Below, one piece after another: positions 1 through 6,033 of a DNA stretch of 7,269 nt. The DNA lies in contig CAMWVF010000047.1 in the NCBI GenBank assembly GCA_947177545.1, forward strand, positions 1 to 7,269, written 5' to 3'. The notes beneath the pieces are model-generated. The model did not search any database. It was not told the origin of the DNA and saw only the letters and a program-made list of their open reading frames with translations. The translations under genes were made by a program, and so were the position numbers. This stretch comes from an uncultured Clostridia bacterium (GTDB lineage: Bacteria > Bacillota > Clostridia > Oscillospirales > Ruminococcaceae). Position 1 is the first letter of the stretch. Every line of letters starts with the position of its first letter.

Positions 1-1
1 C

Positions 2-2332
2 GGCGATTTTGTCGCGGGAATAAATACTTCCACAGGCAAGGACGATATAAAGGGTATCAAGGGCTTTAACGAAATAACAAGGAACCTTTCCCTAATTTGC
101 AGCAGTGATACTATCGTCTCCTCATGGATAATATCCGAGCAGACAGGTATGCTTGTCAGCGACAGCGGCGAGGTGCTTTTTGCCGACGAGTACGGTCTGA
201 ACGACGAGTACTGGTACGGAAGATACCTTTCCGGTATCGAAACGGGCAGCTATATATGCACATATTCTGAGAACGGTATTTTCGGCACGGACGTGGTCTC
301 GGTCATTGTCCCCGTCAGCAAGAACGGCAGTGTTTTTGCGTTCTGCGGCTTGGAGGTCACGGCGGACAGTGTGTTTGACGTTCTTTCCCAGTATTCCTTT
401 AATAAGGGTACATATCCTCTTGTCGCAGCAGGGGGCGAGGTCATTCACAAGCCTGCGTCTGCTGATTTTAACAGGGAATTCAATTACAGCGACCCTCCGT
501 TCGTAAAGCTTTTAAGCAGCGGCACGGTCTACTCAAGCGGTCTGGACAGCTACATCTCAGAAGACGGAAACGAGGTCTACTACTACTGCAAATCCAACGG
601 CATAAGCGGCTGGAACGTTATTGTTATATTTGACGGCAGCGAAATAAACGGCGACGTATACAGCGCCTTTAGGCAGCAGTTTCTTATACTTCTTTGTATG
701 TGCGTGCTGCTTATCATTTACATTATAAATATTCTCCACCGTGAAAGCTCACCTCTGCATGAGATACGGGACTGCACAAAGGAGATAGCCTCGGGAAATT
801 ACAACTACAGAATAAAAAATATCGCAAAAAACGAGCTTGGCGCTGTCGCACAGAACGTCAACCGCATTGCCGAGATAATGCAGGCTAAGACCAGCGTTAT
901 CAGCAGCTATAACACCACCGATATCCTTACGGGACTTAAAAACCGCAGCGCAATGTACGAGCGGCTAAACGACATAATCCAGACCCGCGAGGACGGAAGA
1001 AGCCGCTTTGCTTTGATGTTTGTTGATATCGACAATTTCAGGTGGCTCAATGAGACGCTGGGACACAACTACGGCGATGAGGTTCTCAGCCGCTTCGGTA
1101 CTATTATTAAGGAGCAGCTCCCCAACGATATGTCCGTGTTCCGTTTCAGCGGCGACGAGTTTATCATTATCAAGGAGTTCGACACTGATTATTCCGAGGT
1201 GTACTCCGCTATCGAGAACCTCCACAACCGGTTTAACAATCCTATCGAGATAATGAACGACAAGATTTATATTAAATTCTCAATAGGCGTTTCTATCTTC
1301 CCCGACGATGACGTTACCCCAGAAAGGCTTCTCCGCAACGCTGAGACCGCCCTGCACCGCGCAAAGGACAGCGGCAAGGACAGAGTTGCCTTTTACACCA
1401 ATACCAATCGGGACAGAAGCTCATTCAGCAAAGCCGAGATCGCAAGGTCTCTTCCCGACGCTTTGCAGAACGGCGAGTTGTTCCTCCACTATCAGCCTAT
1501 TGTTTCTACGGCAACAAGAGATATTCACGGCTTTGAGGTACTGCTCCGCTGGATAAGCCCCGAGTTCGGCGTTGTGCCTCCTGCGGACTTTATCAATGTT
1601 GCAGAGGAAAGCGGCGATATCGTCAAGATAGGAACTTGGATTTTTGAAAGCGCCTGCCGTACCCTTAAACAGATAAACGAGACCATAGATCCCAATATTA
1701 TTATGTCAATAAACGTGTCTCCGGTACAGCTGAAGCGTGACGATTATATCGGGCACATCAAACAGGTAATCGACATCACAAGGGTCAACCCGAAAAATAT
1801 CCAGCTTGAAATTACCGAAAGCACTCTTATCGACTTCACCGACTCAAACAGCAGCTTAATAAACGAGATAAACAAGCTTGGCATATCACTTGCGCTGGAC
1901 GATTTCGGCACAGGATATTCGTCACTGAATTATCTTAAAAATTTCCCTATCAAGTGCCTGAAGATAGACAAGTCCTTTATCGACGAGATAAACAACAATC
2001 AGCGTGATTATGCTATTACGGACTCTATTATCGATCTTGTTCACGGCTTGGGGATACACACCGTTGCGGAGGGTATCGAGACTGTTGGTCAGTACAATTT
2101 CCTTGCGGAAATGAAGTGCGACTACATTCAGGGCTTCCTTATGAGCAAGCCTCTTGACGAGCGTGACGCTATCGAATTCCTCGAAAGCTACGACGCTTTG
2201 CACAAGCCCGACGAAAGGCAGCTCCGTGAGAACGAAAAGCAGCTTGCGGACGAACGTGAGCAGCAGCGTCTTGAAAAGGAAAAGGAAAACGGCAGCGGCG
2301 GCGTGACGGAAGATTTTATTATAAGCAAATAA
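2..2332 (+). CDS. Membrane-bound Cache-HAMP-GGDEF-EAL bifunctional c-di-GMP cyclase/phosphodiesterase (5' end outside window)
   Basis: The frame is open from base 2, so the start lies upstream and the ATG at 149 is internal. The N-terminal part to about 670 reads like an extracytoplasmic dCache sensor. A membrane helix (about 680-736) and a HAMP linker (about 737-895) follow. The GGDEF domain (about 905-1400) has the DID metal site, the guanine-contacting N and D in the LNETLGHNYGD stretch, and SGDEF at 1148-1162, a variant seen in active cyclases. No RxxD inhibitory site stands at the usual distance. The EAL domain (about 1435-2195) keeps its catalytic set: Glu of EVL (1535), Asn of NVS (1712), EITES, DDFGTGY (1898-1918), Lys of KIDK (1970) and Glu of AEGIE (2069). 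Both c-di-GMP synthesis and hydrolysis to pGpG therefore look possible. A charged Glu/Lys/Arg-rich, probably coiled tail of about 40 residues ends the protein. Domain calls are firm; the ligand and net activity are unknown. Confidence 0.93.
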   Translation, partial: GDFVAGINTSTGKDDIKGIKGFNEITRNLSLICSSDTIVSSWIISEQTGMLVSDSGEVLFADEYGLNDEYWYGRYLSGIETGSYICTYSENGIFGTDVVSVIVPVSKNGSVFAFCGLEVTADSVFDVLSQYSFNKGTYPLVAAGGEVIHKPASADFNREFNYSDPPFVKLLSSGTVYSSGLDSYISEDGNEVYYYCKSNGISGWNVIVIFDGSEINGDVYSAFRQQFLILLCMCVLLIIYIINILHRESSPLHEIRDCTKEIASGNYNYRIKNIAKNELGAVAQNVNRIAEIMQAKTSVISSYNTTDILTGLKNRSAMYERLNDIIQTREDGRSRFALMFVDIDNFRWLNETLGHNYGDEVLSRFGTIIKEQLPNDMSVFRFSGDEFIIIKEFDTDYSEVYSAIENLHNRFNNPIEIMNDKIYIKFSIGVSIFPDDDVTPERLLRNAETALHRAKDSGKDRVAFYTNTNRDRSSFSKAEIARSLPDALQNGELFLHYQPIVSTATRDIHGFEVLLRWISPEFGVVPPADFINVAEESGDIVKIGTWIFESACRTLKQINETIDPNIIMSINVSPVQLKRDDYIGHIKQVIDITRVNPKNIQLEITESTLIDFTDSNSSLINEINKLGISLALDDFGTGYSSLNYLKNFPIKCLKIDKSFIDEINNNQRDYAITDSIIDLVHGLGIHTVAEGIETVGQYNFLAEMKCDYIQGFLMSKPLDERDAIEFLESYDALHKPDERQLRENEKQLADEREQQRLEKEKENGSGGVTEDFIISK

Positions 2333-2337
2333 TTTAC

Positions 2338-2376
2338 AAAAGCTCCCAAAGGTTCTATGCCTTGTGGGAGCTTTTT
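2338..2376 (+). terminator. Rho-independent terminator after the GGDEF-EAL gene
   Basis: An 11-bp perfect outer stem (2338-2348 with 2365-2375) encloses a 4-bp inner stem AAGG/CCTT with one bulged G at 2364 and a 7-base loop (2353-2359). The right arm runs directly into a TTTTT tract. It begins 5 bases after the stop codon. The left arm starts with AAAA, so it could also work on the opposite strand, but no opposing gene is in the window. It separates the c-di-GMP gene from the VTC operon. Confidence 0.92.
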
Positions 2377-2454
2377 GTGCTGTTTTATTGTGACAGTTTT
2401 CCAAAAAAATTGTGTGTAAATTTTCTTGCTTTTTTATGCAATTATTAAAATGAC

Positions 2455-2471
2455 TTCACAAGGGTTTCACA
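2455..2471 (+). promoter_or_regulatory. Candidate PhoP-box-like direct repeat upstream of the VTC operon
   Basis: Two perfect TTCACA hexamers (2455-2460 and 2466-2471) lie on the same strand with a 5-bp spacer, an 11-bp period. A weaker TTAAAA (2445-2450) and TTATGC (2434-2439) extend the series at 10-11 bp steps. Bacillus PhoP is known to bind direct repeats of TT(A/C/T)ACA type with this spacing. The repeats end 9 bp before the -10 and occupy the place of the missing -35 box, as expected for an activated promoter. The repeat is seen directly. The PhoP assignment is inference, and the local DNA is AT-rich. Confidence 0.4.
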
Positions 2472-2477
2472 AAAATA

Positions 2478-2486
2478 TGGTATGAT
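2478..2486 (+). promoter_or_regulatory. Extended -10 promoter for the VTC-DUF4956-CotH operon
   Basis: TGGTATGAT combines the extended -10 TGn with TATGAT, one mismatch from TATAAT. No good -35 stands 16-18 bp upstream; TTCACA at 2455 is 20 bp away. Transcription would start near 2492-2494, giving a leader of about 35 bases before the TTG start. It is the only convincing promoter between the terminator and the gene. Confidence 0.55.
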
Positions 2487-2512
2487 TTTTATGCAGCTGC
2501 AAATCAACTACG

Positions 2513-2530
2513 AAAGGGGAGAATGTTTTG
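2513..2530 (+). promoter_or_regulatory. Ribosome binding site that fixes the TTG start of the VTC gene
   Basis: AAAGGGGAG at 2513-2521 sits 6 bases before TTG at 2528-2530. The nearby ATG at 2523 is in another frame that gives a short product unlike any family. The next in-frame ATG is at residue 20 and would remove the conserved YRHELK motif. The TTG is therefore the supported start. Confidence 0.85.
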
Positions 2531-3193
2531 GAAAAATACCGACACGAGTTAAAGCACAGCATAAGCTACGGGGACTTCCTGATGCTTACGGGAAAAATAG
2601 GTCTTATAGCAAAGCCAGACGAAAATATGCGGGACGGCGAATATTTTATCAGGAGCCTTTATTTTGACAGCTACAGCGACAAGGTCCTGCGGGAAAAGCT
2701 GGACGGGCTGGGGGAGCGGGAAAAGTTCCGAATAAGATTTTACAACATGGACAGCGGATTTGTGCGGCTTGAAAAGAAGAGCAAAAAAGAGGGTCTCTGT
2801 CTGAAAAGGAGCGCGGTGCTGACAAAAGAGCAGGCGGAAAAAATTATTGCGGAGGACATACATTTCCTCGAAAATTCGGAAGAGCCTCTTCTGCGGGAGC
2901 TGTACATAAAAATGCTCACCGAAAAGCTTCGCCCGAAAATTATTGTGGACTATAAACGCAGGGCTTTTGTGTTCCCATACGGCAATGTGAGAGTGACCTT
3001 CGATTATGAAATTTCCTCCTCATACGACCTGGAGAATTTTTTCGGGGAAGCTGCAAAAATTCCGGTTCCCAACGAAATAATTCTTGAGGTAAAATACGAT
3101 GAATTCCTGCCACAAATAATTGCGGACATTACCCGTCTTGGCGGCAGGCAAGTCTGTTCGTTTTCAAAATATGCGGCGGCAAGGTACATATGA
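2528..3193 (+). CDS. VTC-domain polyphosphate polymerase
   Basis: This 221-residue protein is a single VTC domain (triphosphate tunnel metalloenzyme fold), the usual length for bacterial members. The family, known from the yeast vacuolar Vtc4 subunit, moves the gamma-phosphate of ATP onto a growing polyphosphate chain. The tunnel's basic and acidic residues appear in order: YRHELK (residues 4-9), LYFDS (44-48) followed by a Lys/Arg-rich stretch with RIRFY (68-72), LEKKSK (81-86), LKRS (92-95), RPK and DYKRRAF (135-147), VRVTFD (154-159) and LEVKYD (186-191). The C-terminal FSKYAAARY also fits. There is no membrane segment or signal peptide, so it should be cytoplasmic, unlike yeast Vtc4, which is tethered through its complex. 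It is the first gene of the operon, 37 bp ahead of the DUF4956 gene, a possible membrane partner. Family assignment is strong; polymerase activity is inferred from family. Confidence 0.9.
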   Translation: MEKYRHELKHSISYGDFLMLTGKIGLIAKPDENMRDGEYFIRSLYFDSYSDKVLREKLDGLGEREKFRIRFYNMDSGFVRLEKKSKKEGLCLKRSAVLTKEQAEKIIAEDIHFLENSEEPLLRELYIKMLTEKLRPKIIVDYKRRAFVFPYGNVRVTFDYEISSSYDLENFFGEAAKIPVPNEIILEVKYDEFLPQIIADITRLGGRQVCSFSKYAAARYI

Positions 3194-3230
3194 TCTACAG
3201 AAAAAATAAAGTAAAAAAGAGGTATTTATT

Positions 3231-3902
3231 ATGACCTTCAACGATATTTTTAAATCAAGCTTTCTGGAAAAGGTAAGCGGCGTGTCCGTTACCGACATGA
3301 TAATTGCAATGGCTATCGCCTTTGCGCTGGGACTTTTCATTTACATAGTCTATAAAAAGACCTTTCGAGGAGTTATGTACAGCAGCTCCTTCGGCGTATC
3401 CCTTATGGCAATGACCCTTATCACCACACTTATAATTCTGGCGGTAACTTCAAATGTTATCCTTTCCCTCGGTATGGTTGGTGCGCTTTCTATCGTCCGC
3501 TTCCGTACCGCCGTTAAGGAACCGCTCGACATTGCTTTTCTCTTTTGGTCGATTTCCGCAGGTATCGTCACGGGCGCGGGACTTATCCCTCTTGCGGTAA
3601 TAGGCTCCGTATTTATAGGCATAATTTTAACAATTTTTGTAAACGTCAAAACCGGCGATACCCCCTACATAGCAATAATAAGCTGTACAAACGAGGCTGC
3701 CGAAAAAGCCGCTGTAGAGCTTTTGAAAGCCAATACCAAAAAGCAGCTTGTTAAATCCAAGACCGTCACAAAGTCCGGCATTGAGCTTATGGTAGAGGTA
3801 AAGCTGAACGGTGAGTCAACCGAGGTCTGCAACAAGCTTTCGGCGGTGGAGGGCGTAACCCAAGCCGCTTTGGTAAGCTATAACGGCGAGTATATGAATT
3901 AA
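3231..3902 (+). CDS. DUF4956 family four-helix membrane protein
   Basis: The protein has 223 residues and starts at an ATG 8 bases after AAAGAGG (3216-3222). About four membrane helices fill residues 22-138: about 22-41, 55-75, a segment through 76-90, and 101-138, which may be two helices. Between them lies the highly conserved signature of the family, GMVGALSIVRFRTAVKEP (81-98), followed by a DIAFLFWSISAGI stretch. Its Arg, Lys and Glu residues lie within or beside the membrane. Residues 140-223 form a soluble alpha/beta-looking tail, likely cytoplasmic. No biochemical function is established for DUF4956. Genes of this family recur beside VTC and CotH genes in Clostridia, as here. By analogy with the membrane subunits of yeast VTC, a role in moving or anchoring polyphosphate is possible, but this is inference. 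Confidence 0.88.
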   Translation: MTFNDIFKSSFLEKVSGVSVTDMIIAMAIAFALGLFIYIVYKKTFRGVMYSSSFGVSLMAMTLITTLIILAVTSNVILSLGMVGALSIVRFRTAVKEPLDIAFLFWSISAGIVTGAGLIPLAVIGSVFIGIILTIFVNVKTGDTPYIAIISCTNEAAEKAAVELLKANTKKQLVKSKTVTKSGIELMVEVKLNGESTEVCNKLSAVEGVTQAALVSYNGEYMN

Positions 3903-3917
3903 GGGGGACTTGCTTTG
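3901..3917 (+). promoter_or_regulatory. Ribosome binding site and TTG start of the CotH gene
   Basis: AAGGGGG at 3901-3907 overlaps the stop codon of the DUF4956 gene and lies 7 bases before TTG at 3915-3917. Starting there gives a short N-terminus with two lysines followed at once by a membrane helix, as expected for a signal anchor. The first in-frame ATG (3987) would fall inside that helix. Only 12 bases separate the two reading frames, which suggests coupled translation. Confidence 0.85.
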
Positions 3918-5804
3918 ATAGACAGCAAAAAAATAAATATAATTTCCTCCGTACTTATAATTGCGGCGGTTGCGGGGGTTATTGCAATGATAATTTTCGG
4001 CAGGGAGTACACCTATACCCCCGAGTACGCAAGGACGGTTTTCGGTACGGACATAATTACGATCGACATTCAGGCGGACGAAACCGAATGGCAGAATATG
4101 CTTGACAACGCCATTAATGAGGAATACATCATGGCGGACGTTGCGGTCAACGGAAAAAAATATTCATATGTGGGGATACGTCCTAAGGGCAACAACAGCT
4201 TGCAGCAGGTCTATTCCTCAGACAGCGACCGATACAGCTTCAAGATAAAATTTGACGAGTATGCTGCGGGGCAGACCTGCGGCGGACTTGATATGCTGGT
4301 GCTGAACGATATGCTGGGGGACGCAACGTACATGAAAGAATACACCACCTTTGAAATGATGAAAGAATTGGGCATCGAGACCCCCTATTTCGGCTATGCA
4401 AAAATCACTGTAAACGGCGAGTACTGGGGTCTGTACTTTGCTTTGGAGGCGTACAATGACAGCTATAAACAGCGTGTTTCCGGGAATGAAAACGGTACGC
4501 TGTATAATGTGAAATCCACCGATATGGGCGGCGGAAATTTCGGAAGCATAGAAAAGTCCTCTGATAAAAGCTCTGAAAATTCACAGCAGCGCGGCTTTGG
4601 CGGACATGGCGGAATGGGCGCGGCAAGCAGCGGCGGTTCGCTTCTTTACACCGATGACGAAATTTCAAGCTATCCCGCGATCTTCGGCAACGTTGTGGGG
4701 GACGGCAATGAGGAGGATTTTTCTAAGGTGATTTCCGCTCTAAAAGCCCTTAACAGCGGCAAAAATATTGAGGAATATTTTGATGTGGACGAAATTCTGC
4801 GGTATCTTGCGGTACACACTTTTGTGGTAAATCTTGACAGCTATTCCTCCAACATGGCACAGAATTATTACATTTACGAGCAGGACGGCACTATCCAAAT
4901 CCTGCCGTGGGACTACAACTACGCTTGGGGAGCGTTCCAAGGTGGGACGGCTTCCGCTACCGTTAATTTTCCCATAGATACCCCCGTCAGCGATGTGGAA
5001 ATGTCCGAAAGACCACTTATATCCGTTCTTTTTGAAAACGAGGAGTACTTTGAGCGTTACCATAATTATCTGAGTGAGTTGCTGGAAAAGTATTTTACAG
5101 ACGGTAAATTTGATAACAGAATAGACGAATTGGATAATCTTATCGACAGCTATGTTCAAGATGACCCAACAGCATTTTATACTTATGACCAGTACAAAAC
5201 CGCTTTGGAGGCGTTCAAAAATTTAGCAAACCTCCGTGCGGAAAGCGTCTCGGGACAGCTTAGCGGAACAGTTCCCAGCACTACGGAGGAGCAGAAAAAT
5301 TCCTCAGACAAGCTTGTGGACGCAAGTTCCGTAACAATGTCCCAGGTGGGTACAAGCGGCATGGGCGGCGACCGAGGTTTCGGCGGAGAACGTCCCGATT
5401 TTGACATGGAGGGCGGCAGAGACTTCGGCGGACAAGGCGTGCAGGGCGGCGGAGAGCCTCCGCAGTTTGATGAAAACAACGCCCCGCCAAATCTACCTGA
5501 CGGAGATATTGTGAAAAATAATACGGAAAGTAGTGAAATCTCAACACCGCCTGATTTACCTAATGAAAATAGTACAGAAGAAAATACTGAAAGTAATATA
5601 AAAAACACCCCGCCCGACTTTTCAATGGGGGAAAACAACGCTCCCAAAGGCGAACGGGATTTCCAACAAGGGGTAGGTAACGCACAGCAGCCGCCCCAAG
5701 GGGAGGGGTCTTCCGAAAGCTCGGGAATGGCTTTGAACATAGGCTCGTTGGTACTGCTTATTATAGCGATCATCGGCGTGTCCCTTGTAAAAGGAAAATT
5801 TTAA
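3915..5804 (+). CDS. CotH-family kinase-like membrane protein with Gly-rich insert and repeat-bearing tail
   Basis: The 629-residue protein starts with an N-terminal signal anchor (about 8-29, preceded by KK). CotH kinase motifs follow: IRPKGNNS (88-95), SFKIKF (108-113), LNDMLGD (130-136), VNGEYWGLY with Glu178, NLDSYSSN with Asp308, and LPWDYNYAWG with Asp333. In this family such residues bind ATP and metal; B. subtilis CotH phosphorylates spore-coat proteins. Asp308 and Asp333 probably match its two essential aspartates, but I aligned them by eye. A Gly/Ser-rich stretch (about 205-242) interrupts the kinase core. Residues about 455-604 are low-complexity, first Gly-rich, then with 21-residue PP(D/N) repeats. 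A second hydrophobic helix (606-625) ends in KGKF, with no LPXTG. By the positive-inside rule both termini face the cytoplasm and the body lies outside. The family call is strong. Its substrate is unknown, and nothing here points to sporulation. Confidence 0.88.
   Translation: MIDSKKINIISSVLIIAAVAGVIAMIIFGREYTYTPEYARTVFGTDIITIDIQADETEWQNMLDNAINEEYIMADVAVNGKKYSYVGIRPKGNNSLQQVYSSDSDRYSFKIKFDEYAAGQTCGGLDMLVLNDMLGDATYMKEYTTFEMMKELGIETPYFGYAKITVNGEYWGLYFALEAYNDSYKQRVSGNENGTLYNVKSTDMGGGNFGSIEKSSDKSSENSQQRGFGGHGGMGAASSGGSLLYTDDEISSYPAIFGNVVGDGNEEDFSKVISALKALNSGKNIEEYFDVDEILRYLAVHTFVVNLDSYSSNMAQNYYIYEQDGTIQILPWDYNYAWGAFQGGTASATVNFPIDTPVSDVEMSERPLISVLFENEEYFERYHNYLSELLEKYFTDGKFDNRIDELDNLIDSYVQDDPTAFYTYDQYKTALEAFKNLANLRAESVSGQLSGTVPSTTEEQKNSSDKLVDASSVTMSQVGTSGMGGDRGFGGERPDFDMEGGRDFGGQGVQGGGEPPQFDENNAPPNLPDGDIVKNNTESSEISTPPDLPNENSTEENTESNIKNTPPDFSMGENNAPKGERDFQQGVGNAQQPPQGEGSSESSGMALNIGSLVLLIIAIIGVSLVKGKF
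5481..5669 (+). repeat. Three 63-bp (21-residue) degenerate tandem repeats in the CotH tail
   Basis: Repeat units start at 5481, 5544 and 5607 and encode APPNLP, TPPDLP and TPPDFS at residues 523, 544 and 565, a spacing of exactly 21. Units 1 and 2 also share NTES at unit positions 14-17. Unit 3 matches only in its PPD start and has diverged afterwards. A partial EPPQF occurs just upstream at residues 514-518. The region is rich in Asn, Glu, Ser and Pro and probably disordered, serving as a spacer before the C-terminal helix. Confidence 0.65.
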
Positions 5805-5812
5805 TAATTTAT

Positions 5813-5856
5813 TTACAGCTATAGGGTGAAGATTTTGTTTTACCTTATAGCTGTAA
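5813..5856 (+). terminator. Long hairpin after CotH, probable terminator without a strong U-tract
   Basis: An 18-bp stem pairs 5813-5830 with 5839-5856, with two G-T pairs, around the 8-base loop GATTTTGT. Its outer 11 bp (TTACAGCTATA with TATAGCTGTAA) pair perfectly. It lies 8 bases after the stop codon, where an operon terminator is expected. The bases that follow are TTCTGTAA rather than a T run, so termination may be weak or the hairpin may mainly protect the 3' end of the mRNA. Confidence 0.6.
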
Positions 5857-5901
5857 TTCTGTAACCCGCCCCTTGATAAATTTTTAAATTGCCGTATTTA
5901 A

Positions 5902-5936
5902 CTGCGGAGCAGAGCGACGCCGCACGCGCAGCGCTG
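5902..5936 (+). other. Short GC-rich block in an AT-rich intergenic region
   Basis: By my count this 35-base block has 8 A/T bases (about 77% G+C), while its flanks are clearly AT-rich. It can form small stems such as TGCGG/CCGCA (5903-5907 with 5920-5924) or AGCG/CGCT (5912-5915 with 5932-5935). I see no reading frame with a start and ribosome site. It may be a remnant or one copy of a dispersed intergenic element. Confidence 0.3.
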
Positions 5937-5972
5937 ACTTAATTGTTTGTTCATACATTTTCGTCTCAAATG

Positions 5973-5981
5973 TGATAAAAT
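5973..5981 (+). promoter_or_regulatory. Extended -10 promoter for the sensor kinase gene
   Basis: TGATAAAAT combines the TGn extension with TAAAAT. No good -35 lies at 16-18 bp; TTCATA at 5950-5955 is 20 bp upstream. Transcription would begin near 5987-5989, leaving a leader of about 45 bases that contains a small hairpin. GGAGGG at 6021-6026 is the ribosome site, 7 bases before the ATG. Confidence 0.5.
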
Positions 5982-5992
5982 ATTCAATAAGG

Positions 5993-6006
5993 GGACGTTT
6001 TCGTCC
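5993..6006 (+). other. Small 5'-UTR hairpin ahead of the sensor kinase gene
   Basis: GGACG-TTTT-CGTCC forms a 5-bp stem with a 4-base loop, just downstream of the predicted transcription start and 14 bases upstream of the ribosome site. Its position fits an mRNA-stabilising 5' hairpin. There is too little structure for a riboswitch. Confidence 0.35.
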
Positions 6007-6033
6007 AAAGCCTGCGGAACGGAGGGAAATCGT

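Noticed and set aside
149..151. ATG 149 as the start of the GGDEF-EAL gene
   Set aside because: The same frame is open back to base 2 with sensor-like sequence, there is no ribosome site before 149, and starting there would cut into the sensor.
1922..2404. 160-codon open frame on the minus strand
   Set aside because: It lies antisense to the well-supported EAL domain and crosses the terminator hairpin. Its translation shows no recognisable domain.
2482..2667. Small ORF starting at an ATG upstream of the VTC gene
   Set aside because: It overlaps the VTC gene in another frame, has no ribosome site in front of its ATG, and starts before the predicted transcription start.
5183..5773. 196-codon minus-strand frame rich in Pro and Ser
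   Set aside because: It is the reverse complement of the Gly-, Asp- and Glu-rich CotH tail; the composition explains the open frame.
5727..5804. C-terminal helix plus basic tail as a sortase sorting signal
   Set aside because: The hydrophobic helix and KGKF end resemble one, but no LPXTG-like motif precedes them.
5876..5897. Possible flagellar sigma-D promoter (TAAA ... GCCGTAT)
   Set aside because: The spacing between the two elements is about 10 bp, too short for that promoter class.
5987..6033. Riboswitch in the sensor kinase leader
   Set aside because: The leader is only about 45 bases with a single 5-bp hairpin, too little for any known aptamer.
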